Shown in pieces: positions 54,156 to 63,363 of a stretch of 64,000 nt of DNA. Location of the stretch: contig NZ_JAIVAT010000005.1 in the NCBI RefSeq assembly GCF_020172085.1, positions 1-64,000 on the forward strand. The letters run 5' to 3'. Both the position numbers and the translations under genes were made by a program. Numbering within the stretch: position 1 is the stretch's first letter; each line of letters opens with the position of its first letter. The notes under the pieces were generated by a model. That model was not told the DNA's origin. It did no database searches and was given only the letters and a program-made list of their open reading frames with translations. Origin of the DNA: Rossellomorea aquimaris. Lineage in GTDB: Bacteria > Bacillota > Bacilli > Bacillales > Bacillaceae_B.

Positions 54156-54203
54156 ATCAATAATAATCAGGTATTCCACATGGAATACCTGATTATTATT
54201 GAT
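54156..54203. terminator. Bidirectional terminator, HD gene / corA
   Basis: A perfect stem of over 20 bp begins ATCAATAATAATCAGG on one side and ends CCTGATTATTATTGAT on the other. It has a four-base loop and lies between converging genes. Confidence 0.93.
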
Positions 54204-55198
54204 TATTTCAGACGAAGCAGCCTTCTACGCTTTTTGCGCCTTTTTGTGCCGAATCTGAGCCACCCTATTTTCATAAAGAAACCGAACATAATGAGTGCGA
54301 TAATCCCCATGACCATGAGAACGATAAAATACCCACTTCGCTCATCCAGTTCAGGCATGTAGACAAAGTTCATTCCGTATAACCCTGCAATAAACGTAAG
54401 GGGCATGAAGATCGTCGTGATGACTGTCAGGGTCATCATGATGTTATTCATTTTATCCGAATTGATTGAAAGGTAATTATCACGTATATCGGATGAAAAT
54501 TCCCTGTAAGACTCAAGCATTTCTACCAGTTTGATCAAATGATCATATACATCATTGAAATATAATTGTTCTTCCTTCAATGAATTTAACCTTCCGGAGT
54601 TACTGATCCGGTATAAAAGATCCCTCATCGGTACAAGGGTTCTCCTGAGTTTTGACATATCGTGACGAATATCGAATAATTCATCCATAAGGTCACTGTC
54701 GGCTTCTTCATTTGTATTATCCTCGGTCGTATTGAGGCGATCTTCAATCTTATAGACAAGGGGGAAGTAATCATCCACAAGTCGGTCTACAATTCCATGC
54801 ATGATCTTAAAGGGACTCAGCTGTTCCCCTTCTTCCTTCATTTTCCCCCATAATTGATTTATCGCTTGGACAGGCTCTTTATGAAACGTCACGATAAACC
54901 TCGAATTCACGAACATATTTACTTCATGGGAATCAAGGCTTTTTGGATTGACTCCGTGCATAAGGACAAATATGTATTGATCATAGAAATCGAGCTTTGG
55001 ACGTTGACTGAAATCGTCCAAACAATCCTCTATTGCGAGGGGATGAAATCGAAAATACAGTTTAAGTAACCGTACATCCTTCCCTGTAGGCTCAGAAAAA
55101 TCCACCCAGTACCATTTTACGTCTTTTTCTTTTATTCTTGATAAGGGAACATCACTTTGTATTTCCCCATTTTCCATGATTACACTTGTTCGTATCAT
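54203..55198 (-). CDS. corA: CorA-type magnesium/divalent cation channel
   Basis: This 331-residue channel subunit has a cytosolic N-terminal domain (about 1-265) rich in helices. It ends with two membrane helices: TLTVITTIFMPLTFIAGLYG, then the selectivity motif GMN in YGMNF, a short loop and FIVLMVMGIIALIMFGFFM. A very basic tail (RRKKRRRLLRLK) follows. It resembles B. subtilis YfjQ. AGGGAGATC lies before the ATG. Confidence 0.93.
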   Translation of the reverse strand: MIRTSVIMENGEIQSDVPLSRIKEKDVKWYWVDFSEPTGKDVRLLKLYFRFHPLAIEDCLDDFSQRPKLDFYDQYIFVLMHGVNPKSLDSHEVNMFVNSRFIVTFHKEPVQAINQLWGKMKEEGEQLSPFKIMHGIVDRLVDDYFPLVYKIEDRLNTTEDNTNEEADSDLMDELFDIRHDMSKLRRTLVPMRDLLYRISNSGRLNSLKEEQLYFNDVYDHLIKLVEMLESYREFSSDIRDNYLSINSDKMNNIMMTLTVITTIFMPLTFIAGLYGMNFVYMPELDERSGYFIVLMVMGIIALIMFGFFMKIGWLRFGTKRRKKRRRLLRLK

Positions 55199-55327
55199 AT
55201 GGATCTCCCTACCTGACTTATTTCAATTTATCAATTCCCTTTTTCTCCTTCCTTCAAACAAAACCCTTATAGAAAAGTATGAATTAGTGTTAAAATATGA
55301 ATCAAATTACTAAAGTAGGTGTACATA

Positions 55328-56479
55328 TTGGAACAGCATATCAATCCCCTGGTTAGGGACATCCAAATTTCAGGTATACGAAAATTTTTCAACATGGTGG
55401 CCGATATCGACGGCATGATTTCCCTTACAATCGGCCAGCCTGACTTTCCTACCCCACAACATATTAAGGATGCAGGGAAAGCAGCCATTGATGATAATTT
55501 CACTTCTTATACGCACAACGCAGGATTTCTCGAGTTACGCAAGGCAGCTTGTTCATTCGTTAAAGAGAAATATCGATTGCAATATGACCCTTTGACAGAG
55601 GTCATTGTCACAAATGGTGCATCCCAGGGAATCGATGTGATTCTTCGGACGATTTTATGCAGAGGAGACGATTGTCTCCTTCCAGGGCCCGTATATCCGG
55701 GATACGAGCCTATCATCAAATTATGTGGAGCAAATCCGGTCCATATTGATATTACGCAAAACGAATTCAAATTGGATGCCGCTCTCATCGAGGCACATTT
55801 AACCCCATCCACCAAATGCATCATCCTTCCTTATCCCTCTAATCCAACGGGGGTCAGCTTAACTAAGGAAGAACTGAAAGAGATCGCGGATCTCCTTAAG
55901 AGTCGTGACATCTTTGTATTGGCTGATGAAATTTATAGTGAACTAACCTTTGACGAGCCTCACTATTCCATTGCTGAATATTTAAGAGAACAAACCATCG
56001 TGGTGAACGGTTTATCAAAGTCCCATAGCATGACAGGATGGCGGATTGGCCTTATCTTTGCTCCTGAGTCCATTTCCAAACATCTTTTGAAAGTACACCA
56101 ATACAATGTATCCTGTGCATCCTCCATCTCTCAAAAGGCTGCCTATGAAGCTCTAACGGCCGGGAAAGACGATGCATTCGAGATGAAGTCCGAATACAAG
56201 AAACGAAGGGACTACGTATATGATCGACTAGTGGAAATGGGCTTTAAGGGATTGGTAAAACCCCATGGTGCTTTCTATTTCTTTGTGAAAATCCCTGACA
56301 ACATCCCATTGAACTCATTCGAATTCTCCCTGGCCCTTGCCCAGGAGAAAAAAGTGGCTGTGGTTCCGGGAGGCGCCTTTTCCCCACTTGGTGAGGGATT
56401 CTTCCGCCTATCCTATGCCTGCTCCATGGATCAACTGAAAGAAGGACTCAACCGGATTCAATCCTTTATCCAATCATAA
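55328..56479 (+). CDS. patA: N-acetyl-LL-diaminopimelate aminotransferase PatA
   Basis: This class I PLP aminotransferase supplies the amino group in the acetylated diaminopimelate pathway served by DapH and DapL. The substrate-domain start ISGIRKF is present, with TIGQPDFPTP near residue 37 and YPSNPTGV near 175. PLP Lys lies in NGLSKSHSMTGWR near 230, and the C-terminal arginine in FFRLSYACSM. TTG 55328 (MEQHINPLVRD) is chosen: AGGTG lies six bases upstream and the start matches B. subtilis PatA. It lies near cheV, as in B. subtilis. Confidence 0.93.
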   Translation: MEQHINPLVRDIQISGIRKFFNMVADIDGMISLTIGQPDFPTPQHIKDAGKAAIDDNFTSYTHNAGFLELRKAACSFVKEKYRLQYDPLTEVIVTNGASQGIDVILRTILCRGDDCLLPGPVYPGYEPIIKLCGANPVHIDITQNEFKLDAALIEAHLTPSTKCIILPYPSNPTGVSLTKEELKEIADLLKSRDIFVLADEIYSELTFDEPHYSIAEYLREQTIVVNGLSKSHSMTGWRIGLIFAPESISKHLLKVHQYNVSCASSISQKAAYEALTAGKDDAFEMKSEYKKRRDYVYDRLVEMGFKGLVKPHGAFYFFVKIPDNIPLNSFEFSLALAQEKKVAVVPGGAFSPLGEGFFRLSYACSMDQLKEGLNRIQSFIQS

Positions 56480-56483
56480 TGAG

Positions 56484-56518
56484 AGGGACGGACCTTGTTT
56501 CAAGGTCCGTCCCTCTTC
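56484..56518 (+). terminator. Terminator after patA
   Basis: The stem begins AGAGGGACGGACC on one side and ends GGTCCGTCCCTCTT on the other, with a three-base loop. It may also serve the converging 58-residue gene. Confidence 0.92.
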
Positions 56519-56522
56519 TATA

Positions 56523-56699
56523 TTAATCTTTATATTCACCATTGTTTTTTGATGCTTTTTCTTTTTTAGCTTTGTCTTTGTGAATTTTATTTGTAGCCGC
56601 GCTTCCTATTTCGTGGGCAAATTCCTCATTGATTTTTGAAGAATCGAATCCTTTTTTATTTTTTTGTTGTGGATCATTTTTATTTGTCCTTTTGGCCAT
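56523..56699 (-). CDS. Small Lys/Asn-rich hydrophilic protein, 58 residues
   Basis: The frame starts MAKRTNKNDPQQKNKKGFD, continues NEEFAHEIGSAATNKIHK and ends NNGEYKD. It is strongly basic and probably disordered. The part EEFAHEIG is reminiscent of the N-terminal region of gamma-type or minor small acid-soluble spore proteins, but I cannot place it. AAGGGGTG stands nine bases before the ATG. It shares the patA terminator region. Confidence 0.7.
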   Translation of the reverse strand: MAKRTNKNDPQQKNKKGFDSSKINEEFAHEIGSAATNKIHKDKAKKEKASKNNGEYKD

Positions 56700-56810
56700 T
56701 ATCCATTCACCCCTTCATCTGTTGTGCTGAACCTTTGTCAGCTCAGCATATAATTATTATCCGACTTCAGCTGATGTACTATTCATAGGACATATTTTAG
56801 ACAAAAAAAG

Positions 56811-56838
56811 AACCAACACAGATAACTGAGTTAGTTCA
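56811..56838. other. Orphan hairpin in gene-free stretch
   Basis: GAAC.AAC.CAG/CTG.GTT.GTTC has U runs on both strands. No gene needing a terminator is adjacent: the 58-residue gene begins 112 bases away and points left. The rest of 56700-57024 is AT-rich and shows nothing else. Confidence 0.4.
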
Positions 56839-57024
56839 AAAAAAGGAAAAGGGGGTGTTAGTGAGAAATTAATCTCCAATTTCATGCTTAGTTATAGAAT
56901 ACCCGCTTTTCTGATTGATAAACCATTTTTTATTCTTTTTTTATAAACTTTTTTAAAAATGATATTACCCTTAAATTTGTGATTGTTTTTTGATTAGTGC
57001 CAAAAAGTTATTTTAGTAAAACAC

Positions 57025-57053
57025 TTTAAAAAAGCGCTTTCATGAAGTATAAT
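57025..57053 (+). promoter_or_regulatory. Promoter of the acetyltransferase gene
   Basis: TTTAAA and a perfect TATAAT are 17 bases apart. The start point near 57060 is 27 bases before the ATG at 57087. Confidence 0.65.
57028..57042. promoter_or_regulatory. CcpA cre site between -35 and -10
   Basis: AAAAAGCGCTTTCAT matches the cre consensus at 13 of 15 positions, with the ideal palindromic core AAAGCGCTTT. Its place inside the promoter predicts glucose repression. Confidence 0.7.
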
Positions 57054-57086
57054 AAACGAGGGAATCCTGGGAAAAGAGGTTTTGCT

Positions 57087-57749
57087 ATGTATATGAAAGA
57101 ACAGTATGTCTTCAAGGATGACCATATACACAAAGCCGTTATCAGAAATTATACGGAAGATGATTTTGATGCCCTGATTTCAATCCAAAAAAAAGCATTT
57201 CCCCCACCTTTCCCCTCAGATCTATGGTGGAGTAAGGATCAGCTTATCCAGCATGTATTACATTTCCCATTAGGATCTATTTGTGTGGAAGTGGACGGAA
57301 AAGTGGTGGGTAGCATGACGAGTCTGATTGTGGATTTCAATCCTTCAGATCCCCATCATACATGGGAAGAAATGACCGATCACGGGTTTATTAGAAATCA
57401 TAATAACAATGGAAATACTTTATATGTCGTGGATTTATGCATCGAACCTGACTACAGGGGATTTAAGTTAGGGAAGGTACTGATGGATGCCATGTATGAA
57501 ATTGTCGTCCATTTACAATTGGACCGCTTACTGGGTGGCGGTCGCATTCCCACTTATCATAAAGTGGCCAAAACCATCCCGATTGAAGAATATATCAAGA
57601 AACTGACGTGCGGTGAATACAAAGACCCTGTCATCACGTTTCTATTGCAAACGGGTCGCATACCCTTGCGAGCAATCAAGGGCTATCTTGAAGACGAGGA
57701 ATCGTGCGATTACGGCATTTTGATGGAATGGAAAAACCCTTTTAAATGA
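57087..57749 (+). CDS. GNAT-family N-acetyltransferase
   Basis: This 220-residue acetyltransferase has its GNAT core between about residues 15 and 150. VVGSMTSLIVDF is strand 4-5-like, and LYVVDLCIEPDYRGFKLGKVLMDAM is the acetyl-CoA-binding motif A. A C-terminal extension (about 155-220) carries YHKVAKTIPIEEYIKK. The substrate is unknown. ATG 57087 lies eight bases after AAAAGAGG, and an upstream ATG at 57042 lies inside the promoter and can be excluded. It is a single gene under a cre site. Confidence 0.88.
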   Translation: MYMKEQYVFKDDHIHKAVIRNYTEDDFDALISIQKKAFPPPFPSDLWWSKDQLIQHVLHFPLGSICVEVDGKVVGSMTSLIVDFNPSDPHHTWEEMTDHGFIRNHNNNGNTLYVVDLCIEPDYRGFKLGKVLMDAMYEIVVHLQLDRLLGGGRIPTYHKVAKTIPIEEYIKKLTCGEYKDPVITFLLQTGRIPLRAIKGYLEDEESCDYGILMEWKNPFK

Positions 57750-57783
57750 TCGGTGAAACCATCTATTTTCTCTTTTTATCATT

Positions 57784-57821
57784 AAAAAAAGGATTGAAAG
57801 AACAATCAGCTCCTTCAATCC
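57784..57821 (-). terminator. Terminator of ptsHI
   Basis: On the minus strand GGATTGAAGG/CTTTCAATCC is followed by seven U. It lies about 100 bases after the ptsI stop. Confidence 0.7.
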
Positions 57822-57919
57822 ACGAAAAAGGGGGAAATGAGAATAAAAGGCCCAAAGGGTGTGCCTTGTCCTTATTCTTCATAAGTACAATACCCTCATT
57901 TCCTCCATCTAAACTTTAT

Positions 57920-59641
57920 TTATTCCATTGATGTTGCTTTTTTTACGAGTGAAATAACCGCATCATTGGTGTCAAGTTGCAGTGCTTGTTCAGCCAGCTC
58001 TTTCATTTGAGCACGGTCCAACTGACGGATTTGAGAACGTGCACGCAGGATGGAAGTAGCACTCATGGAGAACTCATCCAAACCTAAGCCGAGAAGGATT
58101 GGAACAGCGATCTCATCGCCAGCCATTTCTCCACACATACCAGCCCATTTTCCTTCTTTATGAGCCGCGTCAATCACCATTTTCACCAAACGTAAGATGG
58201 CAGGATTGTACGGTTGATATAAGTAGGAAACACGCTCGTTCATGCGGTCGGCAGCCATTGTATACTGAATCAGATCATTGGTTCCAATCGAGAAGAAATC
58301 AACTTCCTTGGCGAAAACATCCGCCATGACAGCAGTCGAAGGGATTTCAACCATGATTCCAACTTCAATATGATCCGCCACGTTTGTTCCGTTTTCAAGA
58401 AGAGCATTTTTCTCTTCTTCAAGGATGGCTTTCGCGTCCCTGAATTCTTGGAGATTTGAAATCATCGGGAACATGATCTTAAGGTTTCCGAACGGGCTTG
58501 CCTTTAATAACGCTCTGAGCTGGGTACGGAAGATATCCTGCTCATCTAAACAAAGACGGATCGCACGGTATCCTAGGAACGGATTCATTTCTTTTGGCAG
58601 ATTTAAGTAAGGTAGCTCCTTATCCCCGCCGATGTCAAGAGTACGTACCACGACAGGCTTCCCGTCCATGCCTTCTAATACAGCTTTATATGCTTCGTAT
58701 TGTTCGTCTTCAGACGGTAACTCGTCACGACCCATATATAGGAATTCTGTACGATACAGTCCTACACCTTCTCCACCGTGATTTATGACTCCTTCTAGGT
58801 CCTTCGGTGTCCCAATATTGGCAGCCAGTTCAACATGCTCCCCATCCTTGGAAACGGTCGGTTCGTTTACAAGCTTTGCCCATTCAGCTTTTTGTTCTTC
58901 ATATCGGGCATGTTCTTTCTTATACTGTTCGATGACTTCCGGTGTCGGATTAATATGTACTTCCCCATTTAATCCGTCAACGATGATCATATCACCATTT
59001 TCAACAGAGGACGTAATGGATTTAGTACCCACTACCGCTGGAATCTCCATTGAACGGGCCATGATGGCCGAGTGTGAAGTTCTTCCACCGATATCTGTTG
59101 TAAATCCTTTAACGAATTCGCGGTTCAATTGTGCCGTGTCTGAAGGAGTTAGATCCTCAGCAATCACAATCACTTCTTCTGTTACCATGCTTGGATTGGC
59201 AATCTGTACGCCCAGGAGATGTGAAAGGACGCGTTTCGTCACATCACGGATATCCGCTGCGCGTTCTTTCATGTACTCATTGTCCATGGATTCGAACATG
59301 GAAACGAACATATCCGCTGTTTCTTTAAGTGCAAATTCAGCGTTTACATTTTCTGATTTAACTTTGTCTTCGATTGGTGTCAGTAGTTCTGGATCGCTTA
59401 AGACAAGAAGATGCGCTTCAAAGATTTGAGCTTTATCTTCACCTAAATCTTCTCTAGCTTTATCACGGATCGCTTCAAGCTCTGATTTTGACGTCGCAAT
59501 GGCTTCCTGGAAGCGTGTCACTTCCTCTTCAGCATTGGCTACGCTTTTCTTTTCAAAGCTTAAGTCAGGTTCAACCAAACGATACGCTTTCGCAATGGCA
59601 ATGCCATTTGATGCCGCAATTCCTTTTAACAGACTCGACAT
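57920..59641 (-). CDS. ptsI: Phosphotransferase system enzyme I
   Basis: This cytosolic protein kinase transfers phosphate from phosphoenolpyruvate to HPr. The N-terminal swivel and HPr-binding domain carries the active His in [21 protein letters not shown] near residue 190. The C-terminal TIM-barrel has the PEP motifs GIGTND-like [11 protein letters not shown] and MCGEMAGD. Its 573 residues are standard. Its start overlaps the ptsH stop by one base (TAATG). The ptsG and glcT genes are not in the window. Confidence 0.97.
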   Translation of the reverse strand: MSSLLKGIAASNGIAIAKAYRLVEPDLSFEKKSVANAEEEVTRFQEAIATSKSELEAIRDKAREDLGEDKAQIFEAHLLVLSDPELLTPIEDKVKSENVNAEFALKETADMFVSMFESMDNEYMKERAADIRDVTKRVLSHLLGVQIANPSMVTEEVIVIAEDLTPSDTAQLNREFVKGFTTDIGGRTSHSAIMARSMEIPAVVGTKSITSSVENGDMIIVDGLNGEVHINPTPEVIEQYKKEHARYEEQKAEWAKLVNEPTVSKDGEHVELAANIGTPKDLEGVINHGGEGVGLYRTEFLYMGRDELPSEDEQYEAYKAVLEGMDGKPVVVRTLDIGGDKELPYLNLPKEMNPFLGYRAIRLCLDEQDIFRTQLRALLKASPFGNLKIMFPMISNLQEFRDAKAILEEEKNALLENGTNVADHIEVGIMVEIPSTAVMADVFAKEVDFFSIGTNDLIQYTMAADRMNERVSYLYQPYNPAILRLVKMVIDAAHKEGKWAGMCGEMAGDEIAVPILLGLGLDEFSMSATSILRARSQIRQLDRAQMKELAEQALQLDTNDAVISLVKKATSME

Positions 59642-59907
59642 TACTCAGCTAAACCTTCTTTGTTCAATGTTTCTTGCAAGCTGTTTAACGCTTCTTCTTC
59701 GTCGCTACCTTCAGTAATGATTGTGATTTCTGCACCTTTACCAACACCTAAAGACATAACACCCATGATTGATTTTAAGTTTACTTTCTTTTCTTTGTAT
59801 TCTAGATGTACATCGCTGTCGAATTTGCTTGCCGTTTGAACTAATAGAGTTGCCGGGCGAGCGTGAATTCCTGTTTCAGCTGTAACTGTAAATGTTTTTT
59901 GTGCCAT
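59641..59907 (-). CDS. ptsH: Phosphocarrier protein HPr
   Basis: HPr carries phosphate from enzyme I to sugar permeases via His15 (ETGIHARPA). It is phosphorylated on Ser46 ([11 protein letters not shown]) by HPr kinase, the form that activates CcpA. The start ATG 59907 (MAQKTFTV) follows GAAGGAG, so the length is 88. The two cre sites in this window would be read by CcpA bound to this protein. Confidence 0.97.
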   Translation of the reverse strand: MAQKTFTVTAETGIHARPATLLVQTASKFDSDVHLEYKEKKVNLKSIMGVMSLGVGKGAEITIITEGSDEEEALNSLQETLNKEGLAE

Positions 59908-60227
59908 GTGAATCGACTCCTTCAATTATCTTGTTTTTGGTTGCTTCATAAAAGTAATGGATTATGAAGAAAACGTCAACTATTTCTAGTGATTAATCCA
60001 TTGTTCCTATAAAGCTGTTCAATAAAAAAGAATAGCATGCAATGAGGATATACACAATTGTAAAGCTTGATTTTTTTAGTATTTCATAAATTTGCCACTG
60101 TTATGACCCTAATTATGTAAAATATGAGGTTTTCCTGTCATGCACTAAAGAAAAAACCGACCATCTTAGACTCCATCACACACATGCGATGGAATCATTA
60201 GTATGAGTCAGTTTCTTTATATCAATA
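59908..60227. other. Upstream region of ptsH
   Basis: This is an AT-rich, 320-bp gene-free stretch. TTGACG near 59970 on the minus strand is -35-like, but no good -10 follows. GATTCCATC/GATGGAGTC at about 60169-60197 is a hairpin shortly after the 60228 gene and may be its terminator. No RNA-binding antiterminator site of the GlcT kind was seen. Confidence 0.4.
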
Positions 60228-60491
60228 CTATTCTTTTTCTACCGTGTGGGATTTTGCCTTCATGAGGTTATAGCCGATTTTCGCCTTGATTACGGTTCCT
60301 TTCAAGGTCATTTCGTGATCTTCCGAGGTGTTAGTATACACATTCACCAAATCACATATACAGCGGGAAAACAATTCTGAGAGCTGCTTCAATTCTTGGA
60401 CGCTTTTGTTACTATCACCTTTCATCAACTCTTCCATTACATCCATAGCCAGGCTCTTTACTCTCAGGGCCTGTTCTGTTTCATATTTCAT
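60228..60491 (-). CDS. Hypothetical helical protein, 87 residues
   Basis: This soluble, mostly helical protein (YETEQALRVKSLAMDVMEELM, SVQELKQLSELFSRCICDLVNVY) has a C-terminal basic stretch TVIKAKIGYNLMKAKSH. ATG 60491 follows GAAGGGGAG, and the eight codons upstream would cover that site. I recognise no family. It points toward ptsH but is separated from it by a hairpin. Confidence 0.65.
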   Translation of the reverse strand: MKYETEQALRVKSLAMDVMEELMKGDSNKSVQELKQLSELFSRCICDLVNVYTNTSEDHEMTLKGTVIKAKIGYNLMKAKSHTVEKE

Positions 60492-60575
60492 ATGGTACTC
60501 TCCCCTTCCAAGCAATCTTTCCTTTTTCTATCATATGACGGAAAAACTAGATTAGAACGGGTAGCTCTGTAACAA

Positions 60576-61370
60576 TCATGGCTGAATATTCAATTGCGCT
60601 TCCTTTGTAAACAATTGCTTATACCCCAGCAGGATGAACAGGATTACAGTGAGTGCGACACTTCCAACAATGCCTAATAAGATGGCGATCTGATATTCAA
60701 TGGCCACCAGGGGACTAATTCCCGAAAGAATCTGACCAGTCATCATCCCCGGTAAAAAAATGATACCCATTCCGAGCATATTATTAAGAGTAGGAAGGAT
60801 CGCAGAATCAAAAGCGTTATCGACATAGGTCTTGGAGGCTGCTTTCGGGGTTGCCCCCAGCATCAAAGCTCCCTCAACTTTCTCTCTATGGTCTTTTAGT
60901 CCTCCTAATAGAGTATTGATGCCGAGTGTAATACCCGTCATCGAATTCCCAACAATCATCCCTGCAATAGGAATGAAGTATCTCGGCTCATACCATGGAG
61001 AAAAATGGATAACGACCATATTAAAGTAAAAAAGGCAAGCAAGCGTCCCTATGAATAAAGAGAACGCGGCAACCCCCTTCAGTTTTATATCCATTCCATA
61101 CCTAACCTGCTTAAAGACATTCATAATGGCAAAAGCCTCCATTATCAAGATGATACTCAAGGTAAGCAGCGGGCTGGGATGATCAAAAATATATGTAAGT
61201 ATGTACCCGGCGATAATCAATTGAATTGTCATCCGAAAGGAAGCGAGTATGATTTGTTTTTCCCTTGACACCCCTCGCCATTTCACGATGAACAGTAAGA
61301 GAAGAACAAATGCATAGGCTGCTATGAATCTCCATAATTCAATATCAATGATTCCTTTTTCCAATTTCAT
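60576..61370 (-). CDS. FetB/UPF0014 ABC permease (YjkA-like)
   Basis: This 264-residue permease has about seven helices. The UPF0014 signatures are complete: PIAGMIVGNSMTGITLG, ATPKAASKTYVDNAFDSAILPTLNNM and GIIFLPGMMTGQILSG. The E. coli FetAB pair exports iron under oxidative stress, and B. subtilis has YjkAB. A metal export role is inferred from these. The ATPase gene lies 11 bases upstream. Confidence 0.9.
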   Translation of the reverse strand: MKLEKGIIDIELWRFIAAYAFVLLLLFIVKWRGVSREKQIILASFRMTIQLIIAGYILTYIFDHPSPLLTLSIILIMEAFAIMNVFKQVRYGMDIKLKGVAAFSLFIGTLACLFYFNMVVIHFSPWYEPRYFIPIAGMIVGNSMTGITLGINTLLGGLKDHREKVEGALMLGATPKAASKTYVDNAFDSAILPTLNNMLGMGIIFLPGMMTGQILSGISPLVAIEYQIAILLGIVGSVALTVILFILLGYKQLFTKEAQLNIQP

Positions 61371-61381
61371 TCCCTCCTCCC

Positions 61382-61996
61382 TTATTTTGAAATCGTAATG
61401 ATATCTTCCCCATATTGCTCAGCCACATTAGTAGAATGAGTCACCATAATGATGGTTCCACCATGCCCTTTTGCACACTCAATAAAGCTTTTCATCACTT
61501 CGATTTCTGTTTCTTCGTCAAGAGCCGATGTGGGCTCATCCAATAAATAGACGACCGCCTCCATCAATAATACGCGGCCTAGGGACAACCTTTGTCTTTC
61601 TCCGCCTGAGAGCTGATCTGAAGGGGTATCCAGAGGTTTATCGAGTTTAACGACCTTTAATATATTGATGAGATCCTCTCTCCCTGCCAGGGGCTTCTCT
61701 GAGAATACAAGGCCTTTTTGAAGATTTTCCTCTACTGTTGCACCGAATAATAGAGGGGTTTGAGAAATCATGACGGCTTCTCTCCTGTGCATGACGGAAT
61801 CGACATCCTGTAACGGTTTCCCCTTATAAAGAACATGTCCCCTATCGGGTATATTCATTTTATTCAATAGTTTCAATAGAGTGGACTTTCCGGCACCACT
61901 TTCCCCGACCAGGCAGGTTGTTATGTGTTCGGAAATTTCCATACTGTCAATATGTAAGATATCTTTAAAATGCACGTCCCTTAATTCAAATAACAT
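61382..61996 (-). CDS. FetA-type ABC ATPase (YjkB-like)
   Basis: This 204-residue ATPase has Walker A GESGAGKST near residue 34, Q-loop MISQTPLL, signature LSGGERQRL near 133 and Walker B VYLLDEPTSALD near 155. It is paired with the FetB-like permease downstream. ATG 61996 (MLFELRDV) follows AGGAGGTG at seven bases. The 28 codons in front of it have no good ribosome site. Confidence 0.9.
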   Translation of the reverse strand: MLFELRDVHFKDILHIDSMEISEHITTCLVGESGAGKSTLLKLLNKMNIPDRGHVLYKGKPLQDVDSVMHRREAVMISQTPLLFGATVEENLQKGLVFSEKPLAGREDLINILKVVKLDKPLDTPSDQLSGGERQRLSLGRVLLMEAVVYLLDEPTSALDEETEIEVMKSFIECAKGHGGTIIMVTHSTNVAEQYGEDIITISK

Positions 61997-62040
61997 GAAC
62001 AACACCTCCTCATCTTTATCATACCCATAGGGAGAAAAAA

Positions 62041-62093
62041 TTAAAGAAGCTGATGACAGGATGACCATTCCTGTATTCATCAGCTTCTTCTAT
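62041..62093 (-). terminator. Terminator of the DUF58/DUF4129-like operon
   Basis: GAAGAAGCTGATGA/TCATCAGCTTC encloses an inner CAGGAATGG-type stem and is followed by a U-rich tract on the minus strand. Confidence 0.88.
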
Positions 62094-62097
62094 TGTT

Positions 62098-63363
62098 CTA
62101 TTCTTTTGCCATTCTTTCTTTTAACTTATCCCTGTAAATCTTTATCTTTTCCGTAAAGTAATCGACTTCATCCTGAGCGGGTATGAATTGACCATATCTT
62201 ACCCGTTCATAAATAGAAAAAAATCGTTCCGTTCCACTGAGCCCGATTCTATTGAACCACAATTGAACATTTTCATTCGGATATCTTCCTGCTTCACTCA
62301 TAAGGGATTCCTCTTCCAGCTTTTCCATCGATAGGCGGATTACATCTCTTGCTTTGGAATAAGAGATACCCGCTTTTTCATCCTCTTCAACAGGAGTCAA
62401 GATTTTTTGGGTTGTCATGGTAGTAGAATGTACCTCACTATCCGACAAATAAAGGGACGCTTTTCGTTTCTTTACCAAGTAAATGATCACAAATAAGACC
62501 AATAAACCCAACAGTACCTCGTTCAACCAAGAAAAGGATAATCCTTGGCTAGGATCTAAAGCCTGACTTTGATCAATTGCTTGCTTTTGAACTTCACTTC
62601 CCGTCCCCTTTTGGGCATCATCCGAAAACATGTTCATAATCATATCTCTTAGTTTGATCAATTGTTCAAATATTGGATTCACCATGAATGAAACTAGCCA
62701 GAATCCTTTTTCCGCCCCCCAGTAGAGCACTCTGCTTCCCAAGAAGCTTACAAATGCAAGTAGGCCTCCCGCTATTGCAACTAACACCCAAAGCCCCATT
62801 GGTTTCAAAAGCACTTTTTCATTTCCTCGTTTCACATCGGTGATCATCCTTTGAATAGGGGTCAACGTGATGATCATTGAAAATAAGACAAACAACAGGC
62901 AGTAGATGATATACGTATTTTCCATATCTCTCATTGGGCCGGTTAATAATGATGCCGATGCAATAAATAAAAATATCAGTACTGATCCGCTACTCACTTC
63001 GATGGCTGCTTCATTACTCTCAATAAAAGATGTGATCCTCCAATGTAAAAAAGTCAGTATAGATAAAATCACCCACCATGAAGCAGAGAAGAAAAAGATA
63101 CTAAAGCATAGAGAAAGTAAAAGAGCCACCAGCAATAGTTTTTTCATAGATTGTTTCATCATGCCAAATGCGGTAAAGGACAGTACGATGACAAAAACCA
63201 TACAAAGTGCCGGAATATAACTGCTTAGGATTACGTCTTTCGGATATAGGAATGTGATGGCCAACAGGGCGAATAAAACATCAACTCCCACCAACATCCC
63301 CAATTTCACCAGGAGCATTTGTTTATGTTTGGTCAGGAAGGGACTTTCAACGAACGATTCCAT
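62098..63363 (-). CDS. Membrane protein with C-terminal DUF4129-like domain
   Basis: This 421-residue protein has about seven helices between residues 15 and 225. An extracytoplasmic stretch of about 50 residues (MNMFSDDAQKGTGS...QGLSF) follows, then one more helix (LLGLLVLFVIIYLV) near 285. The cytosolic C-terminal domain (SYSKARDVIRLSMEKLEEESL...PNENVQLWFN...YERVRYGQF) has the DUF4129 pattern (YR..L..L....G......T...W). Such proteins follow MoxR-DUF58 genes, often fused to a transglutaminase domain, as in B. subtilis YebA, but no transglutaminase is present here. It overlaps the DUF58 gene by 31 bases. Confidence 0.75.
   Translation of the reverse strand: MESFVESPFLTKHKQMLLVKLGMLVGVDVLFALLAITFLYPKDVILSSYIPALCMVFVIVLSFTAFGMMKQSMKKLLLVALLLSLCFSIFFFSASWWVILSILTFLHWRITSFIESNEAAIEVSSGSVLIFLFIASASLLTGPMRDMENTYIIYCLLFVLFSMIITLTPIQRMITDVKRGNEKVLLKPMGLWVLVAIAGGLLAFVSFLGSRVLYWGAEKGFWLVSFMVNPIFEQLIKLRDMIMNMFSDDAQKGTGSEVQKQAIDQSQALDPSQGLSFSWLNEVLLGLLVLFVIIYLVKKRKASLYLSDSEVHSTTMTTQKILTPVEEDEKAGISYSKARDVIRLSMEKLEEESLMSEAGRYPNENVQLWFNRIGLSGTERFFSIYERVRYGQFIPAQDEVDYFTEKIKIYRDKLKERMAKE

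Noticed and set aside
55267-55503. Minus-strand frame overlapping the patA start
   Set aside because: It is the antisense of a well-conserved aminotransferase and has no ribosome site.
56750-56880. A minus-strand 42-codon frame (MKLEINFSL...) upstream of the acetyltransferase
   Set aside because: It has no ribosome site, low-complexity Phe/Pro content, and runs through the orphan hairpin.
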